Assembly: GCA_017883125.1 (NCBI GenBank)
Contig: JADGOD010000150.1
Span: 1-13,992, forward strand
Reading direction: 5' to 3'
Length of the DNA: 13,992 bases
Source of the DNA: Acidimicrobiales bacterium
GTDB lineage: Bacteria; Actinomycetota; Acidimicrobiia; Acidimicrobiales; RAAP-2
The notes under the pieces were generated by a model, which was not told where the DNA came from, ran no database searches, and worked only from the letters and a program-made list of their open reading frames with translations. Position numbers and translations under genes: made by a program. Positions 7,910 to 13,992 of the stretch are shown here, piece after piece. Each line of letters begins with the position of its first letter. The stretch's first letter is position 1.

Positions 7910-9853
7910 ATGACCTCGCTCTTCGGGCAGATCGAACCCCTGCTGTTCCACGTCGAGAAGCCGGCTCGCTACGTCGGCGGAGAGCTCGGGAGCCAGGAGC
8001 CTGTCCATGGCCCGGGCATCGTGTCGTGGCTGCTGGCCTATCCGGACACCTACGAGATCGGCCTTCCGAACCAGGGTCTCCAGATCCTCTACGAGATCCT
8101 CAACGAGCAGCCCGATGCGCTCGCCGAGCGGACCTACGCCCCGTGGACCGACATGGAGAAGGCGATGCGCGCCGAGGGGATCCCGCTGTTCAGCGTGGAG
8201 AACCACATCGGCGCACCTGACTTCGACGTCATCGCGTTCAACCTCTCGGCCGAGCTGACGTACACCAACGTCCTCAACATGCTCGATCTCGGGCGGATCC
8301 CGCTGCGCACCATAGAGAGGGGTCCGACGGACACCGTCGTGCTGGCGGGTGGTCACTGCACCTACAACCCCGAGCCGCTGGCCGACTTCGTCGACGCCGT
8401 GGTCCTCGGAGACGGTGAAGAGGTGGTCACCGAGATCAGCACCGTCGTGGGAGCGTGGCTGGGCCAGGACCCGGCGTCCCGTAAGAGGATCGACCTCCAC
8501 CGGGCCCTCGCCGGCGTCGCCGGCGTCTACGTGCCCTCTCTCTACCGGCCGATCTTCGACGGGCCCCGGCAGATCGGTCTCGAGATCCTCGACGATGCCG
8601 CCACCGAGGTGGTCGAGAAGCGGACGGTGGCCGATCTCGGCGAGTGGCCGTACCCGAAGAACCAGCTGGTCCCGCTGACCGAGGTCGTCCACGACCGGCT
8701 CAACGTCGAGGTGTTCCGTGGGTGCACGAGAGGGTGCCGCTTCTGCCAGGCGGGGATGATCACCCGACCGGTCAGGGAGCGCCCTGCGGCCCAAGTGGTC
8801 GAGATGGTCAACCGGGGGATCGCCCGCAGCGGCTACGACGAGGTGGCGCTGACCTCGCTCTCGACGGCCGACTTCTCAGGGATCGAGGGCGTGGTGGCCG
8901 ACGTGGTCGACGACCCGGCCCACGGTGGACGGGTCTCGGTGAGCCTTCCCTCGCTCCGGGTCGACGCGTTCACCGTGGCGACCGCGGCGAAGATCCAGCA
9001 GGTTCGGCGCACCGGGCTGACCTTCGCTCCCGAGGGCGGGACGTGGCGGATGCGCAAGGTGATCAACAAGCTGATCTCTGACGAGGACCTCTTCGCCGCC
9101 GTGGACGCCGCCTTCAGCCAGGGGTGGCGCCGGGTCAAGCTCTACTTCCTCATCGGACTCCCCACCGAGCGCGACGAGGACGTCCTCGGGATCGCCGAGC
9201 TCGGCCGGCGCTGCGTGGAGATCGGGCGGAAGTACCACCAGAACGTCACGGTGTCGGCATCGGTCGGCGGCTTCGTCCCCAAGCCCCAGACGCCGTTCCA
9301 GTGGCACGCCCAGGACAGCGTCGACGAGCTCGCACGCAAGATCGCCCTGCTGCGGGGCGAGGCCCGGCAGATCCGAGGGCTCCAGATCAAGTGGCACGAA
9401 CCGGCGGCGACCTCCGCGGAGGGGATCGTCGCCCGGGGAGATCGCCGACTCGGGAACGTCCTCGAAGCAGTCTGGCGTGACGGCGGGACCTTCCAGGAGT
9501 GGTCGGAGCACTTCGACCTCGGTCGGTTCCTCAAGGGCCTCGAGGACAACGGCCTGCGCGCCGAGGACTACACGACCCGGATGCGCGACGTCGACGAGGT
9601 CCTCCCCTGGGATCACCTCTCGGCGGGACTGCACCGTGACTTCCTCGAGGGGGAGTACCGAGACGCCCTCGCTGAGGTCGGTCTCGAGGACTGTCGGTGG
9701 ACCCCCTGCTACGACTGCGGGGCGTGCACCACGTTCGACCTCGAGCACGTGGTGGCGTCGAACCAGCCTCCGGCGGGAGGGAGCCAGGGGACCGGCCAAG
9801 GCCTCGATCTCGGGGTCCCGGTCCCGGTGATCCTCTCTCCCACGGCGACGTAG
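7910..9853 (+). CDS. TIGR03960-family radical SAM protein with B12-binding-like N-terminal domain
   Basis: A radical S-adenosylmethionine enzyme of unknown reaction. The 647-residue protein has an N-terminal segment (about 30-180) containing SWLLAYPDTYEIGLPNQG and VVLAGGHCTYNPEPLADFVD, as in the B12-binding-like domain of this family. The radical SAM core follows, with CxxxCxxC formed by Cys272, Cys276 and Cys279 in FRGCTRGCRFCQAG, to hold the 4Fe-4S cluster. A second cysteine group, Cys595, Cys600, Cys603 and Cys606 (RWTPCYDCGACT), lies near the C-terminus and might bind metal or another cluster. The start has no Shine-Dalgarno sequence but follows a TAGACT box. The DUF2344 gene starts six bases after its stop. 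These two families occur side by side, or fused, near rne/rng and mre genes in many bacteria. Family assignment is firm; biochemical role is unknown. Confidence 0.92.
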   Translation: MTSLFGQIEPLLFHVEKPARYVGGELGSQEPVHGPGIVSWLLAYPDTYEIGLPNQGLQILYEILNEQPDALAERTYAPWTDMEKAMRAEGIPLFSVENHIGAPDFDVIAFNLSAELTYTNVLNMLDLGRIPLRTIERGPTDTVVLAGGHCTYNPEPLADFVDAVVLGDGEEVVTEISTVVGAWLGQDPASRKRIDLHRALAGVAGVYVPSLYRPIFDGPRQIGLEILDDAATEVVEKRTVADLGEWPYPKNQLVPLTEVVHDRLNVEVFRGCTRGCRFCQAGMITRPVRERPAAQVVEMVNRGIARSGYDEVALTSLSTADFSGIEGVVADVVDDPAHGGRVSVSLPSLRVDAFTVATAAKIQQVRRTGLTFAPEGGTWRMRKVINKLISDEDLFAAVDAAFSQGWRRVKLYFLIGLPTERDEDVLGIAELGRRCVEIGRKYHQNVTVSASVGGFVPKPQTPFQWHAQDSVDELARKIALLRGEARQIRGLQIKWHEPAATSAEGIVARGDRRLGNVLEAVWRDGGTFQEWSEHFDLGRFLKGLEDNGLRAEDYTTRMRDVDEVLPWDHLSAGLHRDFLEGEYRDALAEVGLEDCRWTPCYDCGACTTFDLEHVVASNQPPAGGSQGTGQGLDLGVPVPVILSPTAT

Positions 9854-9859
9854 GAATCG

Positions 9860-10642
9860 ATGGGAACGATCCCCGCTCGCCTGCGGATCCGCTACACGAA
9901 GACGGGCCGGATCCGCTACACCTCCCAGCGCGACATGGCCCGAGCGATCGAGCGGGCGCTCCGGCAGGCCAAGCTCCCGGTCGCCTACTCCGAGGGGTTC
10001 TCGCCACGGCCCCTCCTCAGCTTCTCGCTGGCCCTGCCGACGGCGTGCGAGTCGCTGGCTGAGTACATCGACCTGCGGTTCTCCCCTGACAGCGAGGTCG
10101 CCTCGGAGTGGACCGTGGCCGATGAGGCCACCCCCGAGGAGATCGGCGTCGTCGTGGACCGCCTGGGATCCCTGCTCCCAGGCGGCATTGACGTCGTTGC
10201 GGGCTGCGGGCTCGATGGTTCCGAGGGTTCGCTCCAAGAGGAAGTAACATCATGTTCCTGGATCGTGGAGGTCGCAGGGATGAGCGCAAAGCAGCTGGAC
10301 GAGCGGGTGGCATCCCTGCTCAACGCTGCGCAAGTCCCGATTGAGCGTGTCCGCAAGGGTCGACAGGTCACCGATGACCTTCGGCCCAGCGTCCACCACC
10401 TCAGCGTGGAAGGTTCGGGGGCAACTCCGGGTGCGGTTCGCCTGCACGCGGAGCTGGCCACGAAGCCTCGAGGAGTTCGTCCCAACGAGCTCCTTTCAGG
10501 AATCGATTCGACCCTCAGGCTCGTCCGTGCGAGCCGCACTAGCCAATGGATAGAACGCAACGGCAGGCGCCTGGAGCCGCTCACGGCAGACGGTCAGCTC
10601 CTGGGTTCCGCCGTACCAACGACCACGATCGGTGGTCGATGA
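9860..10642 (+). CDS. TIGR03936/DUF2344 family protein
   Basis: A 260-residue protein of the DUF2344 family, the regular partner of the TIGR03960 radical SAM protein; no activity is established for it. The N-terminal third shows the family pattern RIRYTKTGRIRYTSQRDMAR (residues 9-28), then SEGFSPRPLLSFSLALPTACES (44-65), which carries the conserved Gly-Phe-x-Pro-Arg-Pro. The rest has weak recognisable features. The ATG at 9860 is preceded by AGGA with 5 nt spacing overlapping the end of the upstream gene. Codons in the C-terminal half (about 10190-10560) look less strictly GC-rich than in the neighbours, which I read as weaker selection rather than transfer. RNase E/G follows after 27 bp. Confidence 0.88.
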   Translation: MGTIPARLRIRYTKTGRIRYTSQRDMARAIERALRQAKLPVAYSEGFSPRPLLSFSLALPTACESLAEYIDLRFSPDSEVASEWTVADEATPEEIGVVVDRLGSLLPGGIDVVAGCGLDGSEGSLQEEVTSCSWIVEVAGMSAKQLDERVASLLNAAQVPIERVRKGRQVTDDLRPSVHHLSVEGSGATPGAVRLHAELATKPRGVRPNELLSGIDSTLRLVRASRTSQWIERNGRRLEPLTADGQLLGSAVPTTTIGGR

Positions 10643-10669
10643 CGATGAAGACGAGGAGGCTCTGCAGAC

Positions 10670-12238
10670 GTGACGGAGCACGAGAACACCACATCGAACC
10701 CCGGAGAGGCACCGCCTGGAGCAGAAGCGCCTGAGGCCGCTGTCCCGCAGGTAGGCGATACCCGCCCTGCGGCCCCGAAGATCGGTGACACCCGACCGGG
10801 AGCCCCAGGCACCGAGATCCACACGCCTGCCGCACCGAGCGAGCGGGAGCAGGGTCGGACGCCGACCCCGGTCGTCGCGAACCCGCAGTCGGCGGACAGC
10901 GGGGAGCCAGGCGGGTCTCCCCGTCGCAAGCGCCGCCGAGGGGGGCGCGAGCGCAGCAAGACCCGCAACGTGGGTCGCTACCTCATGTGCGTCCACGTCG
11001 AGGGACCGACCACGCACATCGCCATGCTCGAAGGCCGTTCGCTGGTCGAGCACTACGTGGTCAAGGAGACCGACGAGACCATCCAGATCGACGGGAACCT
11101 CTACCTCGGCAGGGTCCAGAACGTCCTGCCGGGGATGGAGGCAGCGTTCGTCGACATCGGCATCCCGAAGAACGCCGTGCTCTACCGCGGCGACGTCCGC
11201 TACGACCTGGACGACGTCGAAGCCGGGCGAGGCCAGGGTGCCCGCATCGAGGATGTGCTCAAGCCTGGCCAGCTCATGGTCTGCCAGGTCACCAAGAACC
11301 CGATCGGCGCCAAGGGGGCCCGCCTCACCCAGGAGGTCTCGCTGCCCGGACGCTTCGCCGTGCTGGTCCCCAACTCCGCCACCATCGGGATCTCCAAGCG
11401 ACTCGGGGACAACGAGCGTCGGCGACTGCGCAAGATCCTCGACGAGATCCGCCCCGAGGGCCATGGGCTCATCGTCCGGACCGCCGCCGAGGGAGCCAGT
11501 GCCGAGGAGCTGAGCCGAGACGTGGCCGACCTCTCCCAGCGATGGGAGGCAATCTCCGCGGAGGCCCGCAAGTCCTCCAAGCCCGGCCTGCTCTACCGAG
11601 AGCTGGATCTGGCCGTTCGGATGCTCCGAGAGGAGCTCAACGGCGACTACCGAGGCGTGCTCATCGACGACGCCGGGCTCTACGAACAGGTCCGCAGCTA
11701 CGTCTCAGGGGTCAGCCCCGAGATGGCCGACCGGGTGGAGCTCTACGACCAGACGACCGAGAGCCTCCCTCTCTTCGAGCGCTACTTCGTCCACGAGCAG
11801 CTCCACAAGGCGCTCGACCGCAAGGTCTGGCTCCCCTCGGGAGGTTCGCTCATCATCGAGCGCACCGAGGCCCTGACCGTGATCGACGTCAACACGGGCA
11901 AGAACGTGGGCAAGACCAACCTCGAAGAGACCGTCTTCAAGAACAACCTCGAGGCGGCCGAAGAGGTGGCCCACCAGCTGCGCCTGCGGGACATCGGCGG
12001 CATCATCGTCATCGACTTCATCGACATGGAGTCCAAGGAGCATCGTGAGTCCGTGGCAGCCCAGCTCCGCAACGCGCTGGGCCGGGACAAGACCCGGACG
12101 CAGGTCTTCGACATCTCCGAGCTCGGCCTGGTCGAGATGACCAGAAAGCGGATCTCTGAGGGCTTGATCGAGTCCGTGTCGACCGACTGCCCGCACTGCG
12201 AAGGTCGAGGGATCATCTTCGATCTGGACCTTCCGTGA
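10670..12238 (+). CDS. rng: Ribonuclease E/G family endoribonuclease
   Basis: An RNase E/G enzyme that cleaves single-stranded RNA in mRNA decay and rRNA maturation. The product has 522 residues. Residues 1-100 form a Pro/Ala/Thr-rich, probably disordered extension ending in a basic patch (SPRRKRRRGGRERSKTR, 83-99). The S1-like RNA-binding domain covers about 101-225 with GNLYLGRVQNVLPGMEAAFVD. The DNase I-like catalytic domain carries Asp406 in VIDVNTGK and Asp449 in IVIDFIDM, the expected magnesium-binding aspartates. Cys507 and Cys510 in CPHC form the zinc link. It ends right after, so it lacks the long C-terminal degradosome scaffold of E. coli RNase E. The GTG at 10670 was chosen because GAGGAGG (10653-10659) lies 10 nt before it. 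The name rne would also be acceptable. Confidence 0.93.
   Translation: MTEHENTTSNPGEAPPGAEAPEAAVPQVGDTRPAAPKIGDTRPGAPGTEIHTPAAPSEREQGRTPTPVVANPQSADSGEPGGSPRRKRRRGGRERSKTRNVGRYLMCVHVEGPTTHIAMLEGRSLVEHYVVKETDETIQIDGNLYLGRVQNVLPGMEAAFVDIGIPKNAVLYRGDVRYDLDDVEAGRGQGARIEDVLKPGQLMVCQVTKNPIGAKGARLTQEVSLPGRFAVLVPNSATIGISKRLGDNERRRLRKILDEIRPEGHGLIVRTAAEGASAEELSRDVADLSQRWEAISAEARKSSKPGLLYRELDLAVRMLREELNGDYRGVLIDDAGLYEQVRSYVSGVSPEMADRVELYDQTTESLPLFERYFVHEQLHKALDRKVWLPSGGSLIIERTEALTVIDVNTGKNVGKTNLEETVFKNNLEAAEEVAHQLRLRDIGGIIVIDFIDMESKEHRESVAAQLRNALGRDKTRTQVFDISELGLVEMTRKRISEGLIESVSTDCPHCEGRGIIFDLDLP
10751..10807 (+). repeat. Short tandem peptide repeat in the RNase E/G N-terminal extension
   Basis: Residues 28-46 of the RNase contain two copies of (V/I)GDTRP(A/G)AP joined by one Lys. 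The two DNA copies differ at several third positions, so it is an old or selected protein repeat rather than a fresh duplication. Confidence 0.6.
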
Positions 12239-12270
12239 GCCGGGCGTTTCCGGGCCTCCGGATCATCGGC

Positions 12271-12276
12271 TAGAGT
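12271..12276 (+). promoter_or_regulatory. Putative -10 box of rplU-rpmA
   Basis: TAGAGT lies 9 nt before the rplU ATG within the 47-bp gap after rng, matching the boxes before ndk and the radical SAM gene. The start codon would be at or very near the transcript 5' end. A -35 match is poor (TTTCCG at 12247-12252, 18 bp away). Confidence 0.4.
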
Positions 12277-12285
12277 TCCAAGGCC

Positions 12286-12600
12286 ATGTACGCCATCATT
12301 CGCACCGGAGCCGTTCAAGAGCGGGTTGAGCAGGGACAGCGCGTTCGCGTCGACCTCCGCCCCGAAGAGATCGGCCAAGAAGTCAACTTCCAGCCCATCC
12401 TGATTGTCGATGGGGCCACTGTGCTGTCCACGCCGGCTGATCTGGCCAAAGCGTCGGTCCGTGCCCAGATCGTGGGTACCGAAGACGGACCCAAGATCAA
12501 TGCCATGACCTACAAGGCCAAGGCCAACCAGCGCAAGCGCTGGGGTCACCGGCAGCACTACACAACGGTGGAGATCACGTCGATCTTAGCCGCTGGCTGA
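12286..12600 (+). CDS. rplU: 50S ribosomal protein L21
   Basis: L21 binds 23S rRNA in the large ribosomal subunit. The 104-residue length is typical. It begins MYAIIRTGAVQERVEQGQRV and has the conserved C-terminal basic stretch KANQRKRWGHRQHYTTVEIT. The ATG at 12286 has only a weak, too-close AAGG upstream and follows a TAGAGT box, so a leaderless transcript is possible. rpmA follows 17 bp downstream, the standard rplU-rpmA pair. Confidence 0.97.
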   Translation: MYAIIRTGAVQERVEQGQRVRVDLRPEEIGQEVNFQPILIVDGATVLSTPADLAKASVRAQIVGTEDGPKINAMTYKAKANQRKRWGHRQHYTTVEITSILAAG

Positions 12601-12617
12601 CCTAGGAGGATTCTTCA

Positions 12618-12869
12618 ATGTCAAAGACCAAGGGTGGCGGTTCAACCCGTAACGGCAGAGACTCAAATGCCCAGCGCCTCGGCGTCAAGGTGTTCGACGG
12701 CACCGATGTGACCGCCGGATCGATCATCGTGCGCCAGCGGGGGACCCGTTTCCACCCCGGCCACAACGTCGGCATCGGCAAGGACGACACGCTGTTCGCC
12801 CTCGCCCCCGGCAAGGTCAAGTTCGGTAGCCGCAAGGGCCGCAAGCTGGTTGACATCCTCACTGACTGA
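12618..12869 (+). CDS. rpmA: 50S ribosomal protein L27
   Basis: L27 lies near the peptidyl-transferase centre of the large subunit. The 83-residue protein shows the diagnostic KGGGSTRNGRDSNAQRLGVK at residues 5-24, followed by AGSIIVRQRGTRFHPGHNVG. A perfect AGGAGG (12604-12609) ends 8 nt before the ATG. The Gly-rich tail starts directly after MSKTK, so there is no cleavable N-terminal extension of the Firmicutes type. obgE, the usual next gene, is absent: a strong hairpin and a convergent HU gene follow. Confidence 0.98.
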   Translation: MSKTKGGGSTRNGRDSNAQRLGVKVFDGTDVTAGSIIVRQRGTRFHPGHNVGIGKDDTLFALAPGKVKFGSRKGRKLVDILTD

Positions 12870-12905
12870 GCGACCTCCGAGCAGCTCGGGGGTTCCAGCC
12901 CAGAC

Positions 12906-12947
12906 GTACGAAAGAGCCCCGGGGTTTCCCCCGGGGCTCTTTCGTAC
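12906..12947. terminator. Bidirectional hairpin terminator between rpmA and HU
   Basis: A perfect 19-bp inverted repeat (12906-12924 with 12929-12947) encloses a four-base TTTC loop. The GC core CCCCGGGG is flanked by GAAAGAG on the left and CTCTTTC on the right, so each strand ends its strong stem with a T-rich side, suiting termination of both convergent genes. The T tract outside the stem is short, so efficiency is uncertain. Confidence 0.85.
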
Positions 12948-12981
12948 TCTTGGACGTTCAACCGGCCGGAGCCGGAGAGGA

Positions 12982-13284
12982 TCAGCCGTTGAGGACCGGA
13001 GCCTTCGTCTCGCCCTTGATGACCTTCTTGAAGCTCGCGCCGGCGGACACCTTCGGAGCCTGCGAGGCCGGAACCTTGATCTCGGCACCAGTCTGCGGGT
13101 TGCGGGCGGTGCGGGCCTTGCGGTCGACGCGGTCAAAGGCGACGAAGCCGGTGAGGGCTACCTTCTCACCCTTGTTCACGGTGGCGATAACAACGTCTTC
13201 GAATCCAGAAAGGATTTCGGCAACGGTGCTCTTGGCGGCGCCGGTGTGTGCGGCAACTGCATCGATCAATTCGGTCTTGTTCAC
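12982..13284 (-). CDS. hup: HU family DNA-binding protein
   Basis: HU is a small dimeric nucleoid protein that bends DNA without strong sequence preference. The 100-residue product begins MNKTELIDAVAAHTGAAKST and has the GFVAFDRVDRKART body and the beta-arm RNPQTGAEIKVPAS with the diagnostic Arg-Asn-Pro at 61-63. It has only a short C-terminal end (KGETKAPVLNG) and so lacks the long Lys/Ala tail of mycobacterial and streptomycete HupB/HupS. The start is a GTG at 13282-13284, with AAGGAG (complement of 13295-13300) 10 nt upstream. It converges on rpmA across the terminator. The 104 bp upstream hold no box I could call with confidence. Confidence 0.96.
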   Translation of the reverse strand: MNKTELIDAVAAHTGAAKSTVAEILSGFEDVVIATVNKGEKVALTGFVAFDRVDRKARTARNPQTGAEIKVPASQAPKVSAGASFKKVIKGETKAPVLNG

Positions 13285-13388
13285 GGAATCGGTTCTCCTT
13301 GTGTTCCCAGCCCTCAGGATCGGGGCTGCTCGCTGACCATCATGCCCTCTTTTGGCCGAGACGGTGGGGATATGGCGGTTTTCTCCTG

Positions 13389-13709
13389 TCAGGGGCTCTC
13401 AGGGTGGCGGTGCAGGGCGATCAGGGAGGAGAAACCCACCAGGGCCGTCTGGGCGGCCCACGGGGCAGGAGGGAGGCCCTTGCGCCTCGCACTGCGCCAG
13501 GCGTAGCTCGCCTCGGCCAGGTGGATAAGGGCCGTCGCCCCGAGCACGGCGCGCAGGGCTCGTGTGGTCAGCCTCGGCACCGCCCTCTGGACGGTGCGGG
13601 TCACCGGCGGCTTGAACGCCGCTGCGGCGAGCAGCGCAATGGCACCGAAGACGACGACGAACCATCGGGCGTCGACCCGCTCGAATCTCGGGGTCTCGTT
13701 CATCTCCAT
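13389..13709 (-). CDS. Small membrane protein resembling TMEM254 (DUF4499 family)
   Basis: A 106-residue hydrophobic protein with three likely membrane segments: FVVVFGAIALLAAAAF near the N-terminus, one around LGATALIHLAEASYAW, and one around AAQTALVGFSSLIAL near the end. The stretch ALIHLAEASYAWRSARRKGL followed by a third helix beginning after PPAPW closely follows human TMEM254 as I recall it (WLIHVGESLYAIVLCKHKGI, then a Gln-Thr helix). That is the basis for the DUF4499 call. No function is known. The start is uncertain: tandem GGAGAT units create ATGs at 13715, 13709 and 13703. The ATG at 13709 has GGAG 6 nt upstream and was preferred; 13703 is equally well served. It is divergent from the aminotransferase gene and 104 bp before HU. 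Confidence 0.75.
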   Translation of the reverse strand: MEMNETPRFERVDARWFVVVFGAIALLAAAAFKPPVTRTVQRAVPRLTTRALRAVLGATALIHLAEASYAWRSARRKGLPPAPWAAQTALVGFSSLIALHRHPESP

Positions 13710-13734
13710 CTCCATCTCCAGATTCTGGCCGGTT

Positions 13735-13757
13735 GGCCCGGAGCGTGCGCTCGGGCC
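13735..13757. repeat. Inverted repeat in the divergent intergenic region
   Basis: GGCCCGGAGC (13735-13744) pairs with GCTCGGGCC (13749-13757) with one bulged G and a four-base loop. No T tract follows on either strand, so it is not a clear terminator. It lies between the divergent DUF4499-like and aminotransferase genes, where it could be an operator or leader hairpin. Confidence 0.35.
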
Positions 13758-13813
13758 TCGCTACGCTCAGAATGCCACCGCATGGTGTGGGCGGCAGAGT
13801 CGAGGGGTATCTC

Positions 13814-13992
13814 ATGACGTCGCCTGATCGCGGACGGCTCGCCGGCCTCTTGGTCGAGGAGCGCCAGCGCTACCTCGCACGGAACCCCAGATCGAAGGAT
13901 CTCTTCGCGCGGGGTCCCACCTCTTCGGACAGGTCCCGATGACCTGGATGAACAAGTGGTCCGGTGGGTTCCCGCTGTATCTCGACTCGGCG
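13814..13992 (+). pseudogene. Class III aminotransferase (glutamate-1-semialdehyde aminomutase-like), 5' part, frameshifted
   Basis: The first frame, from the ATG at 13814, reads MTSPDRGRLAGLL, then VEERQRYLARNPRSKDLFARG, and stops at 13940-13942. From 13915 the next frame reads SHLFGQVPMTWMNKW, then SGGFPLYLDSA, and is open to the window end. Joined by adding one base in the GGGG run at 13911-13914, this gives the N-terminal pattern of PLP-dependent class III aminotransferases annotated as aspartate aminotransferase family or glutamate-1-semialdehyde 2,1-aminomutase (Val-Pro-Met-x-Trp-Met, Trp-x-Gly-Gly-Phe-Pro). GAGGGG (13802-13807) lies 6 nt before the first ATG, supporting that start. The ATG at 13939 could serve as a shortened start for the second frame. 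Either the gene is broken or the homopolymer is misread. The catalytic lysine lies outside the window. Confidence 0.7.

Noticed and set aside
8876..10237. 453-codon antisense open frame over the radical SAM and DUF2344 genes
   Set aside because: No recognisable domain, and composition typical of antisense shadows; the sense genes are well supported.
10496..11464. 322-codon antisense open frame over rng
   Set aside because: Low-complexity Ser/Arg/Asp composition; lies entirely opposite coding sequence of DUF2344 and RNase E/G.
13248..13817. 189-codon plus-strand open frame opposite HU and the small membrane protein
   Set aside because: Shadow frame; the minus-strand HU is unmistakable and the minus-strand membrane protein has coherent helices.

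Overview
The window is a GC-rich stretch (roughly two thirds G+C, with GTG starts and C/G-ending codons) of an actinobacterial chromosome. The ClpX sequence and the order clpX-folC-ndk-mreBCD-mrdA-(radical SAM pair)-rng-rplU-rpmA are typical of Actinomycetota. I suspect the Acidimicrobiia or a related deep-branching lineage because of the short HU protein without a lysine-rich tail and the leaderless-looking promoters, but the class-level placement is inference. Nearly everything lies on the plus strand except two genes near the right end.

Layout. Positions 1-2241 hold the 3' part of clpX followed almost without a gap by folC. Positions 2242-2812 hold no intact gene. Instead they carry a decayed heliorhodopsin gene (2330-2771): helix A, then helices E to G, recognisable across three reading frames, with an internal deletion, at least two frameshifts and Thr in place of the retinal-binding Lys. 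A leaderless-type promoter and ndk follow. Positions 3239-7855 are the cell-elongation operon mreB-mreC-mreD-mrdA (PBP2), tightly coupled by overlapping stop/start codons, but without the rodA glycosyltransferase that usually comes next. Positions 7896-12238 hold a conserved but poorly understood pair (TIGR03960-type radical SAM protein and TIGR03936/DUF2344 protein) and an RNase E/G. Positions 12271-12869 are rplU-rpmA. A near-ideal bidirectional hairpin terminator (12906-12947) separates them from a convergent HU gene. Left of a divergent intergenic region, on the minus strand, lies a small membrane protein resembling eukaryotic TMEM254 (DUF4499). The window ends in the 5' part of a class III aminotransferase interrupted by a one-base frameshift.

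How they fit together. MreB, MreC, MreD and PBP2 form the scaffold and transpeptidase of the elongasome, which needs a RodA from elsewhere in the genome. RNase E/G and L21/L27 belong to RNA processing and ribosome assembly. FolC and Ndk supply folate and nucleotides. ClpX is a protein-unfolding housekeeping ATPase.

Most notable: the heliorhodopsin relic between folC and ndk, a recurrent TAGRNT box 8-9 nt before SD-less start codons (ndk, TIGR03960, rplU), the missing rodA and obgE neighbours, the bacterial TMEM254-like gene with overlapping ribosome-binding sites, and the frameshifted aminotransferase.
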